64,000 bases of DNA, taken from NCBI RefSeq assembly GCF_017355525.1, contig NZ_CP067395.1, forward strand, positions 1,426,001 to 1,490,000, read 5' to 3'. The notes beneath the pieces are model-generated. The model saw nothing but the letters and a program-made list of their open reading frames with translations, searched no databases and was not told the DNA's origin. Origin of the DNA: Lysobacter enzymogenes. GTDB taxonomy: Bacteria; Pseudomonadota; Gammaproteobacteria; Xanthomonadales; Xanthomonadaceae. Each line of letters begins with the position of its first letter. Positions within the stretch are counted from its first letter, which is position 1. The position numbers and the translations under genes are program-made. Shown here in pieces: positions 1 through 12,300 of this stretch.

Positions 1-170
1 GGAACGCTGCGCAAGAGCGGCAACAACGGTATTGCGACTTTCGCCGCGCAACGACCGGCAAGCGGCGATTCGCCCGTCGTCCCCGCCGTTGCGGCGAAAA
101 CCGTACGCCATGCCGGCCTCAGCTCCGCAGCGCCGCCAGACCCGGCGCGCCGCTCGAACGCCGCGCCGCT

Positions 171-818
171 TTACAGCGAATGCGCCGGATCGGCGAGCCC
201 GTACTGCGCCGCCAACCGCGCCAGAGCGATGGTGTCGGTGATCGTCAGCTTCTCGAACAGCCGGGTCTTGTGGGTGTTGACGGTCTTCGCGCTCAGGCTC
301 AGGCGCTTGGCGATTTCTTCCTGGCGGAAGCCCTGCACCAGCAGCAAAGCGATCTCCAGTTCGCGCGGCGACAGCTCGTCGAACGGCGAGGCGCCGCCGT
401 CGAGCGTCGACAGCGCCAGATGCTGGGCGATGTTGCTGGCCAGATAACGCTTGCCGCGGGCCACGTCGCGGATCGCGCGCAGCAGTTCGCTGGCGTCGCC
501 GCCCTTGCCCACGTAACCGGACGCGCCGGCTTCGAGCAGGCGTTTGGGCATCGGCCCGTCCTCGAGCACCGACACGATGATGACGCGGGTGCCGTGGTCG
601 CCCTTGACGATGCGCTCGGTGACCTCCAGCCCGCTGACGCCGGGCAGGTGCAGGTCGCACAGGACCACGTCGGGCTTGAGCTTGCGGATCAGCGGCAAGG
701 CCTCCTCGCCGCTCTCGACATCGCCCAGCACTTCGATATCCGTCTCCGCCGAGAGGATCATGCGCATGCCCGTACGCACCAGCGCATGGTCGTCGACGAT
801 GAATACACGGATGGTCAT
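171..818 (-). CDS. gacA: GacA/UvrY-like response regulator (NarL/FixJ family)
   Basis: This 215-residue protein has an N-terminal receiver domain with acidic residues D9/D10 and the phosphoacceptor D55 (in VVLCDLHLPG). A C-terminal LuxR-type helix-turn-helix begins near residue 148 (SPRELEIALLLVQG, then LSLSAKTVNTH). The linker and the SPF-LS-REL pattern closely resemble E. coli UvrY and pseudomonad GacA, the output regulator of the GacS/GacA system. That system controls small RNAs that titrate RsmA/CsrA and often switches on secondary metabolism. No GacS-type kinase is adjacent. The gene is read away from the NRPS locus, so a link to NRPS control is inference. The ATG at 818 gives the full family length. 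It could also be a paralogous NarL-type regulator. Confidence 0.85.
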   Translation of the reverse strand: MTIRVFIVDDHALVRTGMRMILSAETDIEVLGDVESGEEALPLIRKLKPDVVLCDLHLPGVSGLEVTERIVKGDHGTRVIIVSVLEDGPMPKRLLEAGASGYVGKGGDASELLRAIRDVARGKRYLASNIAQHLALSTLDGGASPFDELSPRELEIALLLVQGFRQEEIAKRLSLSAKTVNTHKTRLFEKLTITDTIALARLAAQYGLADPAHSL

Positions 819-1213
819 ACCGTCCCCAGAACTGCCTTGAAGCCCACGCCAGCGAGGCTACGCGGCGCCCAGGGGGCCGCGCAAGGCATTGATATTTATT
901 GGCTCACTGCCGGCGCCCGGACTCGCACCCAGTCCGGCATGGCCCGCGCCGAAAAGGCGCACGCCGGCCGCAACGGCGCCCGCTACCGATGAACTGGGTC
1001 ACAACTTGGCAATCCCTAGGCTGAGTTGCTAGCGCGAGCGCGCGGCAATGGTATCTCAGCGCCGCGCGATTGAACGCAATCGGCGGCGCAAACTCGGGAA
1101 AAAGCGGGCATTCGCACAGGCCGGGCGTCGCCGTCCGAAAACGGCCGGTCGCGCGAGCGCGCGCATGCGATGCTGCGCCGCGCAGTTCCCCACTCCTCAT
1201 GCCAGGACCGTCC
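819..1213. other. Divergent intergenic region, no gene seen
   Basis: This 395-base gap separates the divergently read response regulator and the isocitrate lyase-family gene. It must hold both promoters. The most AT-rich stretch is around 885-903, but I could not assign -35/-10 boxes with confidence. The open frames across it have no supporting ribosome binding site or family resemblance. Confidence 0.5.
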
Positions 1214-2026
1214 ATGACCAGCCAAAGCGAACGCGCCGAACGATTCCGCCGACTGCACGCCGACGGCCTGCTGCTGCTCGCCAACGCCTGGGACGCCGGC
1301 AGCGCGCGCCTGATCGAGAGCCTCGGCGCGCAGGCGGTGGCGACCACCAGCGCCGGCGTGGCCTGGGCGCACGGCTTCGCCGACGGCGACCGGCTGCCGG
1401 TGCCGCGCCTGATCGCCACCGTCGCCGATATCGCGCGCGCGGTGCGGGTGCCGCTGAGCGTGGACATGGAAGGCGGTTATTCCGACGATCCCGACACCGT
1501 CGCCGACCATGTCGCCGGCGCGATCGACGTCGGCGCGGTCGGCATCAACCTCGAAGACGGCGGCGGCGCGCCGGACGCGCTGTGCGCCAAGATCGAACGG
1601 ATCAAGCGCGCGGCGGCGCGGTTGGGCGCGGACGTGTTCGTCAACGCGCGCACCGACGTCTACCTGCGCGGCCTGGTTCCGCCCGAACGGCGGGTCGAGG
1701 AAACCCTGGCGCGCGCCGCGCGCTACCGCGCAGCCGGCGCCGACGGATTGTTCGTGCCCGGGCTGACCGACGAAACCCAGGTGCGCGCGATCGCCGCCGG
1801 CGGCGGCCTGCCGCTGAACCTGCTCGCCCGCGCCGCGCTGCCGCCGGCCGCGCGACTGCGCGACTGGGGCGTGCGCCGGCTCAGCGCCGGCTCCGATCTG
1901 GCCCAGTCGGCGCACGCGCGCGTGCGCAGCCTCGCCGCAGGTTTCCTGCACGACGGCGACAGCAAGCCGCTGGCGGCCGAGGCGATGGCGTATACCGAAC
2001 TCAATGCGTTGTTCGAGCCGCGTTGA
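1214..2026 (+). CDS. Isocitrate lyase/PEP mutase family protein
   Basis: This 270-residue protein belongs to the isocitrate lyase/phosphoenolpyruvate mutase TIM-barrel superfamily. Signatures are LLLLANAWDAGSARL near residue 17, the SVDMEGGY metal-binding region around residue 80, and GINLEDGG around residue 109. A later VNARTDVY segment fits the barrel. Members make or break C-C or C-P bonds in 2-oxo acids, but the substrate of this COG2513-like subgroup cannot be read from sequence. The start at 1214 (MTSQSE) has an AGGA box about 8 bases upstream; an in-frame ATG at 1199 is less likely. It stands alone and is followed by a tandem repeat array. Confidence 0.8.
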   Translation: MTSQSERAERFRRLHADGLLLLANAWDAGSARLIESLGAQAVATTSAGVAWAHGFADGDRLPVPRLIATVADIARAVRVPLSVDMEGGYSDDPDTVADHVAGAIDVGAVGINLEDGGGAPDALCAKIERIKRAAARLGADVFVNARTDVYLRGLVPPERRVEETLARAARYRAAGADGLFVPGLTDETQVRAIAAGGGLPLNLLARAALPPAARLRDWGVRRLSAGSDLAQSAHARVRSLAAGFLHDGDSKPLAAEAMAYTELNALFEPR

Positions 2027-2091
2027 GGTTGCTTGCGGCGTGGACGGCGGGCGGTCGCGCGTCGAGGCTTCGTCGGTACGGCGGCGGAAAC

Positions 2092-2187
2092 GCTCGATAA
2101 AGAGCAGGCTCGACGAAGGACTTACCCGCTAAAAGGCCGGCCCGCTAAAGAACCGGCTCGATAAAGAGCCCGTTCGATGAAAGCCGC
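2092..2187. repeat. Six tandem 16-bp degenerate hairpin repeats
   Basis: Six units of exactly 16 bases run head to tail, starting at 2092, 2108, 2124, 2140, 2156 and 2172. The consensus is close to GCTCGATAAAGAGCCG. Units 1 and 5 are almost identical and the others differ at several positions. In register GGCTC-GATAAA-GAGCC, a unit is a 5-bp inverted repeat around a 6-base AT-rich loop. The array lies between the convergent ends of the isocitrate lyase-family gene and the DUF4180 gene. Confidence 0.75.
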
Positions 2188-2262
2188 TTCCATGGAACGC
2201 CGGATCGAGCGGTTTGCGGCTCAGGCCGCAGCGAGGGCGCACGAGCCTGCGCCGGCAGCGGC

Positions 2263-2652
2263 TTACTCGCGGCCGAGAATCCGCGCCAGCGCGTCGAGAT
2301 CGTCGACGAACATCACCGCGCGCCCTTCGCCGCATTCGCGCACCCAATCGCGCAGCGGCGCGCTGCGCCGCAGATGCGCCTGGATGTCGCCGACCACCGC
2401 CAGGCGCAGGCGATAGTTCACCGCCTTCTGCGCGATCTCGCCCGCCAGTCCGCTGGCCAAGCGGAAGAACGAAACGTCCAGCCGCGCCACCGGCAACGCC
2501 AGCACCGTCGCGCCCGCGAACGAGGCTGCGCCGATCAGATCGGTCGCCGCGCGCGCGTCGGCGATCGGCGCGCCTTCGGCCGCGCACAGCAACACGCGTT
2601 CGCTGCCGATCGGCAGCACGGTGAAGGCGGATTCGTCGGCGGCGTCGTTCAT
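2263..2652 (-). CDS. DUF4180 domain protein
   Basis: This 129-residue protein matches the DUF4180 pattern: a beta-strand-rich N-terminus, then a central ARLDVSFFRLASGLAGEIAQ segment and NYRLRLAVVGD. A C-terminal SAPLRDWVRECGEG/VMFVDDLDALARIL stretch follows. No biochemical function is known for the family. The chosen ATG at 2652 (MNDAADES) gives the usual family length. The same frame stays open upstream to 3087, but that extension is arginine/alanine-rich GC-bias translation and is not included. The gene is read away from the NRPS locus and is probably unrelated to it. Confidence 0.8.
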   Translation of the reverse strand: MNDAADESAFTVLPIGSERVLLCAAEGAPIADARAATDLIGAASFAGATVLALPVARLDVSFFRLASGLAGEIAQKAVNYRLRLAVVGDIQAHLRRSAPLRDWVRECGEGRAVMFVDDLDALARILGRE

Positions 2653-3326
2653 ATCGGTAAATTCGCAGCAAAGACCGCACAGTTCCGCACGCTGCGCGCG
2701 GATGCAAGCGCGTAGGCGCAGCGGCCCCATACCGGCCCGCTTCGGCACATCGGTTCGGCGCCAGAATGACGGCACGGATCGATGCGGATCCGATCCGTGC
2801 GGGTTCCGCCGAACGCACGCGCGAGCGCGGAAAACCGCGGAAAAACCCGCGGCGCCGATCCGGCCGCGAGGTTGCGCGCGCACTGCGCGCCGCCGCGCGT
2901 GAGCGCCGCAACGCCGACCACGCCGAAACGAAAACGTGACCGCGCACGCAATCGCTGCCGAAGCGCAAGCGTTCTCACGCTTTGGGACTCGCCGCCGCCA
3001 AGCTAAACGGCCATGACAACACTCACTTCGGAAGCATCGCATTCGTTGCCAGACTGCGCCGGCGCGACCGGCTCTGCGGCGCGCCATGAGCGTCGCCGGC
3101 GGCCGCGAAACGGAACCCGATCACGTTCATTTCAACGCGAACGGATGCCCGATGGTTCCGCGGCGATCGCGCCGTCCGAGCCGAGTGACCGCCCGACCGC
3201 CATCGCACTTGCCTCTCCCCCCGTTCACGAGTCGCCCGCTGCGACGTTGCATCCGGACCGTCGCGCCGCGACCCGGACGCCGTCGCGCGGCCTCGTCCGT
3301 CGCCGTTTCCGGAGCCCGTCGCACCC
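2653..3326. other. Long intergenic region upstream of the NRPS genes
   Basis: This 674-base gap lies between the DUF4180 gene and the first NRPS start. Open frames on both strands translate to arginine/proline-rich sequence with no recognisable family, so I call no gene. It should contain the NRPS operon promoter and a long leader. The only clear element is a GGAG box at 3311-3314 before the ATG at 3327. Confidence 0.5.
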
Positions 3327-6300
3327 ATGTCCCGATTCGAACCCACCTCCCCGTTGAATCCCGCCGCGGCGGGCCACGACGCCGCGCACGAGCGCGCCGC
3401 GTTCGCCGGCCTGCAGCACCGGTTCGAACGTCACGCGCAGCGCCGTCCCGACGCGATCGCCCTGGTCCACGACGGCCGGCGCATGCGCTACGGCGAACTC
3501 AACGCGCGCGCCAACCGGCTGGCGCAGCGACTCATCGATGCCGGCGCCGGCCCCGACGGTCTGGTCGCGCTGTGCGTGCAGCGCGGCTTCGCCCTGCCGG
3601 TGGCGGTGCTGGCGGTGCTCAAGGCCGGCGGCGCGTACGTACCGTTCGATCCCGACTATGCCTCGGCGCGGCTCGCGGCGATGCTGGCCGACGCCGCGCC
3701 GCCGATCGCGCTGTGCGACGAGGCCGGCCGCGCCGCGCTCGGCGCGCACGCGCTGGCCTCGCTGCGCGTGCTCGATCCGCTGGCCGATTCGACCTGCGAT
3801 CCGGCCTGCGATCCGGACGGCGGCGACGAACGCGTCTGGGCCGCGCGCGACCCGCAGGTGGCCGGATTGCGCCCGCATCATCTGGCCTATGTGATCTACA
3901 CCTCCGGCTCCACCGGCGCGCCGAAGGGCGTGATGGTCGAACACCGCAACCTGATCCACCTGTGCGCGACCGAAACCGCGCGCCTGGGCATCGACGCCGA
4001 CAGCCGCATCGCCCAGTTCGCCTCGCCGGGCTTCGACGCCAGCGTGCTGGAACTGACGATGGCGCTGGCCCACGGCGCGCAACTGCATCTGGCCGCTGCG
4101 GCGCAGCGCGCCAGCGCCGAAGCGTTCAACCGATGGTTCGAGGACGAAGGCCTGACCCACGCGTTGTTGCCGCCGGCGTTCCTGCAAGGACGCGCGCTGC
4201 GCTTCGGCCGACGGCCGGTGCTGATCCTCGGCGGCGAGGCGCCCGGCCCCGCGCTGGTGCGCGAACTGGCCGCGCAGGCGACCGTGGTCAACGCCTACGG
4301 CCCGACCGAGATCACCGTGTGCGCGACGCAATGGATCGCCCCGGAGTCCGCCGCCGTCGGCGACGCGCCGGTGCCGATCGGACGCGCGCTCGCCGGCACC
4401 CGCGTGTACCTGCTCGATGCCGACGGCCGGCCGGTGGCGCGCGGCGAAACCGGCGAGATCCACATCGGCGGCGGCGGCGTGGCGCGCGGTTATCTGGGCC
4501 AGCCCGAACTCAGCGCCGGGCGCTTTCTCGCCGATCCTTTCGCCGCCGAGGACGGCGCGCGCATGTACCGCAGCGGCGATCTGGCGCGCGAACTCGACGA
4601 CGGCGCGCTGCTGTTCCTCGGCCGCAACGACGATCAGATCAAGCTGCGCGGCTACCGCATCGAACTCGGCGAAATCCAGGCGCGCCTGGACGAGCATCCG
4701 CAGGTGCGCGAATGCGCGGTGCTGGCGCGCGAGGACGGCGCGGGCGAGCCGCAGTTGCTCGCCTACTACGCCGGCGCGGCCGCGCCGGCGGCGTTGCGCG
4801 CGTTCCTGGCCGAACGCCTGCCCGGCTACATGCTGCCGGCCGCGTACGTGGCGCTGCCGACGCTGCCGCTGACCGGCAACGGCAAGCTCGATCGCGCCGC
4901 CCTGCCCGCGCCCGCCGACGGCGACCGCGCGCGCGCCGATTACCGGCCGGCGCAAGGCGCGGACGAACGCGCGCTGGCGCAGTTGTGGTGCGAGTTGCTC
5001 GGCGTCGGACGGGTCGGCCGCGACGACGACTTCTTCGCCCTCGGCGGCCATTCGCTGACCGCCGCGCGGCTGCGCGTGCGGCTGCGCGAACGCGACGGAG
5101 TCGAATTGCCGACCGCGGCGCTGTTCGATCATCCGACCCTGGCCGCGCTGGCGGCGCAGATCGGGCATCTGCGCGCGCACGACGCCGGCGCGCCGCCGCT
5201 GCCGCCGATCGAACCGGCGCCGCGCGGGGCGACGCTGGCGGTCTCGCACGCGCAGCAGCGCCTGTGGTTCCTGCACCAGCTCGAGCCGGGCGAGGTGCGC
5301 TACAACATGCCGCTGCGCCTGGAGCTGGACGGCGAGCTCGACCTCGCCGCGCTGCGCCGCGCGCTCGACGCGGTCTACGCGCGCCATGAGGCGCTGCGTA
5401 CGGTGTTCGCGGCGCAAGACGGCGAGGTCCGCGCGAGGCTGCTGCCGGCGGCGTCCGGCTTGCGCTTGTGCGAACACGATCTGCGCGGGCTGGACGATCA
5501 CGCGGCGCGGTTGCGCGAACTGTGCGAAGTCGACGCGCGCACGCCGTTCGATCTGGCCGCGGGGCCGCCGATCCGCGCGCGCCTGATCCGCACCGGCGAA
5601 TGCCGCCACGTGCTGATGCTGACCCAGCACCACATCGCCTGCGACGGTTGGTCGCTGCACCTGCTCGGCCGCGAACTCGGCGCCCTGTACGCGGCGGCGC
5701 GCGCCGGCGAGGCCGATCCACTGCCGCCGCTGCGCGTGCAATACCCCGACTACGCCGCCTGGGAGCAGCGCTGGCTGCACGGCGAGCGTCTGGCGCCGCA
5801 GGCGGAGTACTGGCGCGCGACCCTGGCCGGCGCACCCGGGCTGCTGGCGCTGCCGACCGATCGCCCGCGCCCGCCGCGGCCCGCGCACGCCGCCGGCGCG
5901 CTGCCGCTGCGGGTGGATGCGGCGCGGGTCGAACGCCTGCAACGGCTGTGCCGCGACCACGGATGCAGCTTGTTCATGGCCGTGGCCGCGGCCTGGTCGC
6001 TGGTGCTGGCGCGCCTGTCCGGGCAAGACGAAGTGGTGATCGGCACGCCCTCGGCCAATCGCGAGCGCGCCGAGATCGAACCGCTGCTGGGTTTCTTCGT
6101 CAACACCCTGGCCTTGCGCGTGGACTTCGCCGACGAACCCGACACCGCGCGCCTGCTGCAACGCGTACGCGCCGCCGCGCTCGGCGCGCAGGCGCACCAG
6201 GACCTGCCGTTCGAGCAAGTGGTGGAACTGGCCCAACCCGAGCGCCGGGTCGACCGCACGCCGCTGTTCCAGGCGCTGCTGGCCTGGCAGAGCAACGAAA

Positions 6301-9300
6301 CCGGGCGCTTCGAGTTGCCCGGCCTGAGCGTGCGCGCGAGCCAGCCGTTCGCCGCGGTGCGCTTCGAACTGGAACTGCACGTGCGCGAGCACGACGGCGA
6401 GCTGATCGGCGAACTCGGCTACGCCAGCGAGCTGTTCGACGCGGCCACCATCGAGCGCCAGCTCGGCGGCCTGCACGCGGCGCTGGACGCGATGTGCGCG
6501 CAGCCCTCGCTGGCGGCGACGCGGATCGACCTGCTCGACGCGGCGCAACGCGCGCACGTGCTCGGCCCGCTTGGGCGCGGCGAACCCGAGGCGGACGCCG
6601 CTGCGCCCGAGTGCGTGCACCGGCTGTTCGAGCGGCAGGCCCGCGCGACCCCGCACGCGACCGCGCTGATCCACGGCGAGCGGCGCATGGACTATGCCGA
6701 ACTCGACGCCCGCGCCGAACGCCTCGCGCGGCGGCTGCGCCGCTGCGGCGCCGGCGCCGACGAACGCATCGGCCTGTGCGCGCAGCGCGGCTTCGGCGTA
6801 GCGGTCGGCGCGCTGGCCGCGCTCAAGGCCGGCGCCGCCTACGTGCCGCTCGACCTGAGCCATCCGCGCGAGCGTCTGGCCCAGGTGCTCGCCGACGCCG
6901 CGCCGGTGGCGCTGCTGGCCGACGGCGCCGGACGCGAGGCGCTGGCCGGCGCCGTGCCCGGCGGCGCGCGCGTGCTGGACCTGGACGCGTACGCGTTCGG
7001 TCCGCTCGACGCGACCGAAAAGGACGCCGCCGGCGATCCGCCGCACGCCGGACCGGGCCCCGAACATCCGCACCCCGAAGGCCTGCACCCCGAAGGCCCG
7101 CGCCCCGAACATCTGGCCTACGTCATCTACACCTCCGGCTCCACCGGCGCGCCCAAAGGCGTGACGATGCCGCATGCGCCGCTGGCGCAACTGCTGCATT
7201 GGCAGCGCAGCGCGCTGGCGCCGGCGCGGCGGGTGCTGCAGTTCGCCGCGACCGGCTTCGACGTGGCGTTCCAGGAAATCTTCGGCGCCCTGTGCAGCGG
7301 CGCGGCGCTGGTGTTGATCGACGCGCCGCAGCGCCTGGACATGGCCGCGCTGCCGGCGCTGCTCGGCGCGCACGAGGTCGATCGCCTGCATCTGCCCTAC
7401 ATCGCCGCGCAAAGTCTCGCCGAAGCGATCGAGGACTGCGACGACGCGGCGCTGGCCGGAGTGCGCGCGCATTTGCGCGAAGTGATCGTCGCCGGCGAGC
7501 AACTGCGGCTCACGCCGCAACTGCGGCGGATGCTGCGGCGCCTGCCCGACTGCCGCCTGCACAACCACTACGGCCCGACCGAAACCCATGTCGCGGTCGC
7601 CTGCGCGCTCGGCCCCGACCTCGACGCCGAGCCCGACCATGCGCCGATCGGCCGGCCGATTTCCGGCAGCCGCGTCTACCTGCTCGACCGCCACCGCCAG
7701 CCGGTCCCGCGCGGCGCGGCCGGCGAGCTGTATCTGGCCGGGGCCTGCGTGGCGCGCGGTTATCTGCGCCGGCCCGGGCTCGAAGCCGAACGCTTCCTCG
7801 CCGATCCCTTCGCCGGCGGCGCCGCGCGCATGTACCGCACCGGCGACCTGGCCCGCTTCCGCGCCGACGGCCGCCTCGAGTTCCTCGGCCGCAACGACCA
7901 GCAGATCAAGATCCGCGGTTTCCGCATCGAACCGGGCGAAATCGAAGCGCGTCTGGCCGAGCATCCGCAGGTGCGCGAATGCGCGGTCATCGCGCGCGAA
8001 CGGCCCGACGGCCAGACCGCGCTGGTGGCTTACGCCGCGCCCGCCTGCACGGTCGGCGCCGACTGGCCGGCGGCGCTGCGCGCGCATCTGGCCGCGCGCC
8101 TGCCCGATTACATGCTGCCGTCGGCGTTCGTAACGGTGACGGCGCTGCCGGCGACGGCCAACGGCAAACTCGACGCCCGCGCCCTGCCCGCGCCGGATCC
8201 GTCCGCGTTCGCGCACGCCGCGTTCGAGGCCGCGCGCGGCGCCACCGAAACCACGCTGGCGCGGTTGTGGCAGGAACTGCTCGGCGTGGCCCGGGTCGGC
8301 CGCGGCGACCATTTCTTCGACCTCGGCGGGCATTCGCTGATCGCGGTGCGGCTGCTCAGCCGGATCGGCCGCGCGTTCGCGATCGAGCTGCCGCTGGCCG
8401 AGTTGTTCGCGCGCCCGCGCCTGGCCGATCTGGCCGCGGCCATCGACGCGCTGGCGGCGCGAACCGACGGCGGCGCGGCCGCGCCGATGCGGCCGCGCGA
8501 ACCCGGCGACGACGACGGCGCGCTGCCGCTGTCGCCGGCGCAGCAGCGCTTGTGGTTCCTCTCGCAGTTCGACGGCAACGGCGCCAACTACCACATCCCG
8601 CTGGCCCTGCGCCTGCGCGGCGCGCTCGATGCCGCCGCCCTGCGCCGCGCGCTGGATCGGGTGTTCGCCCGCCACGAAGGCCTGCGCAGCGTGTTCGTCG
8701 ACCGATCCGGCGCGCCGCATGCGCGCCTGCTCGACCCCGACAGCGGCATCGACTGGGCGCAGTGCGACCTGCGCGGCGACGACGACGGCGAGGCCCGGCT
8801 GCGCGAACGCATGGACCAGGCCGCGGACGCGCCGTTCGATCTGCAACGCGGGCCGCTGCTGCGCGCGCGCCTGTTCCGCCTGCGCGACGACGAGCACGTG
8901 TTGTCGCTGGTGGCGCACCACATCGTCGCCGACGGCTGGTCGCTGGGCGTGCTGATGGACGAGCTCGGCGCGCTCTACGCCGCGTTCGCCGCCGGCGCCG
9001 CCGATCCGCTGCCGCCGCTGCCGCTGCAATACCCCGACGTCGCGATCTGGCAGCGCCGCCACCTCGACCCCGCGCGCCTGCGCGCGCAGGCCGACTATTG
9101 GCGCGGCGCGCTGGCCGATGCGCCGGCGCTGCTGGAACTGCCGGCGGACCGGCCGCGGCCGGCGCAGCAATCCTTCGCCGCCGGCTTCGTGCCGCTGCGC
9201 CTGGACGCCGCGCTGACCGCCGCGCTCAAGCGCTGCGGCCAGCGCCACGGCGCGACCTTGTTCATGACCTTGCTGGCGGCGTGGAGCGCGGTGCTGGCGC

Positions 9301-12300
9301 GAGTGTCGGGCCAGGACGACCTCGTCGTCGGCGCCGCCACCGGCGGCCGCAACCGCCACGAAACCCAGACGCTGATCGGCTTTTTCGTCAACACCCTGGC
9401 GCTGCGCATCGATCTGTCCGGCGCGCCCGACGCGGCCGCGCTGCTGGCGCGCGTGCGCGCGGCCGCGCTCGATGCGCAGGCGCACCAGGACCTGCCGTTC
9501 GAACAAGTGGTCGACGCGCTGCAACTGCCGCGCCGGCTCGACCGCACGCCGCTGTTCCAGGCCATGTTCGCCTGGCAAAACGAGGAAGACCCGGTGCCGC
9601 GCCTGCCGGGGCTGGACGCGCGCGCCGAGCCGCTGCGCCTGCGCTGGACCAAGTTCGACCTCGAACTGGTGCTGGGCGAACGCGACGGCATCGTCGAAGG
9701 CGGGCTCAACTACGCCGCCGGCTTGTTCGACCGCGCCACCATCGAGCGCCATCGCGACTATCTGCTGGCCGCGCTGCGCGCGTTCGCCGCGCAAGACCCG
9801 GGCGCGGTGGCGCACTGGCCGCTGCTGCCGCCGCACGAGCGCGCGGCGCTGCTGCACGAACGCAACCGCGGCGAAGCCGCGTTCGACCGCGAGCAGTTGT
9901 TGGACGCGGCCTTCGCCCGTCAGGCCGCGCGCACGCCGCAGGCCGACGCGGTGGTCCACGCCGGCGCGCGGCTGAGCTACGCCGAACTCGATGCGCGCGC
10001 CAACCGTCTCGCCCATGCGCTGATCGAGCGCGGCGTCGGCCGCGGCGACCGGGTCGCGCTGGGCGCGCAACGCGGGTTCGGCCTGATCGCCGGCGTGCTC
10101 GCCATCCTCAAGGCCGGCGCGGTGTACCTGCCGTTCGACCCGGTCTATCCCTCGGCCCGGCTCGGCCGCATCCTCGCCGACGCCGCGCCGGCGCTGGCGC
10201 TGTGCGACGCTGCCGGCCGCGCCGCGCTGGACGCCGTCGCCGGCGACAGCGACGGCGCCGTCGCGCCGCCGCGCCTGCACCTGGACGACGAAGCGCTGTG
10301 GTCGCAAGGCGTCGCGTACGCGCCGCAGGTGCCCGGCCGCAGCGGCGCGGACCTGGCCTACCTGATCTACACCTCCGGCTCCACCGGCGCGCCCAAGGGC
10401 GTGATGGTGGAACACCGCAACGCGGCGCAACTGGCCGCGGCGCAAGTGCGGCGCTTCCGCCTGGGCCGACGCAGCCGGGTGCTGCAATTCAATTCGATCG
10501 GTTTCGACGCCAGCGTGTTCGACCTGCTGATGGCGTTCGTGCGCGGCGGCGCGCTGTATCTGCCGGAACCGGCCGAGCGCGCGTCGGCGCAGGCGGCGAT
10601 GGCGTTCGTGCGCCGCCACCGCATCACCCACGCGACCCTGCCGCCGGCGCTGTTGCAAGGCCAGCCGGTGCCGCGCTTCGAGCACCGTCCGACGCTGCTG
10701 TTCGGCGGCGAGGCGCCGAATCCGGCGCTGATGCGCGCGCTGTCGGCGCATGCGCGCGTGGTCAACGCCTACGGCCCGACCGAAACCACGGTCTGCGCCA
10801 GCGCCTGGACCGCGCCGCGCGATTTCGCCCAGGCGCCCGACGCGCCGCTGCCGATCGGCCGGCCGCTGGCCAACGTGCGCCTGTACCTGCTCGACGCGCA
10901 GCGGCAACCGGTGCCGACCGGATCGGTCGGCGAGCTGTACATCGGCGGCGCCGGCGTGGCGCGCGGCTATTTCGGCCGTCCCGACCTGACCGCCGAACGT
11001 TTTCTCGACGATCCCTTCGATCCGCGGCCGGGCGCGCGCATGTACCGCAGCGGCGATCTGGCCCGCTATCTGTCCGACGGCGAACTGCTGTTCCTCGGCC
11101 GCAACGACGAACAGATCAAGCTGCGCGGCTTCCGCATCGAACCGGGCGAGATCCAGGCGCGGCTGAGCGAACATCCGGCGGTGCGCGATTGCGCGGTGAT
11201 CGCGCGCGAGGACCGCGCCGGCGAGCCGTATCTGGCCGCGTATCTGGTCGCCGACCGCACCCACCCCGCCGCGCAGGGCGAGGACGCGCTCGCCGCGACC
11301 TTGCGCGCGTTCCTGGCCGAACGCCTGCCCGACTACATGCGCCCGACCGCGTTCGTACGCATCGACGCGCTGCCGCTGACCGCGCACGGCAAGCTCGACC
11401 GGCGCGCATTGCCCGCCCCCGGCGGCGACGACTTCGCCCACGCCGCCTACCAACCGCCGCAGCCCGGCGAGGAACGGCGGCTGGCGGCGCTGTGGCGGGA
11501 ACTGCTGGGCGTGGAGCGGGTCGGCCGCCACGACGATTTCTTCGAACTCGGCGGCCATTCGCTGCGCGCGGTGCAATTGGCCGCGCGGCTGGGCGAAGAA
11601 TTCGACGCGCAGGTGCCGGTGCGCGAACTGTTCGCGCATTCGCGCCTGGACCGGATGGCCGCGCTGCTGCATGCGCACGCCGGCGCGGCGGTCGGCGACG
11701 CGGCGTTCGACGGCGTGGCGGCCGACGGCGCGGACCTGGACGCCGAAGCGGCGCTCGACCCGGCCATCGACGGCGCCGGGCTACGCGCGGCGGCGGCAGC
11801 CGCGGATTGCCGCGAGCTGTTGCTGACCGGCGCCACCGGCTTCCTCGGCGCGTTCTTGTTGCAGGCCTTGTTGCAGGCCACTTCGGCGCGCGTGCACTGT
11901 CTGGTGCGCTGCGCCGACCCGGCCGACGGCCGGCGCCGTCTCGAAACCGCGCTGGCCGCGCTCGGTCTCGACGGCGTCGCCGACCCGGCGCGGGTCGCGA
12001 TCGTGCCGGGCGATCTGGCCCAGCCGCGGCTGGGCTTGAGCGAGTCGGGATTCGATGCGCTGTCCGAACGCATCGACGCGATCTACCACAACGGCGCCTG
12101 GGTCAATTCGCTGCACGGCTACGCCGCGCTCAAGCCGGCCAACGTCGGCGGCACGATCGAGGTCATGCGCCTGGCCGCGCGGACGCGGCGCAAGCACGTG
12201 CACTACGTTTCGACCCTGAGCACCGTGCCCGCGCCCGCGCAGGTGCGCGCGCTGGGCGCGCCTGCCGGCGACGAGGAAGCGCTGGCGCGGTGCTGGCGCG

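Noticed and set aside
2653..3087. N-terminal extension of the DUF4180 protein to 3087
   Set aside because: The extra residues are Arg/Ala/Cys-rich with no conservation pattern; the family length is matched by the ATG at 2652.
3225..11678. A 2817-codon open frame on the minus strand opposite the first NRPS
   Set aside because: It is a GC-bias shadow: the translation is Arg/Gln/Ala-rich with no family motif, while the plus strand encodes an intact NRPS with all core motifs.
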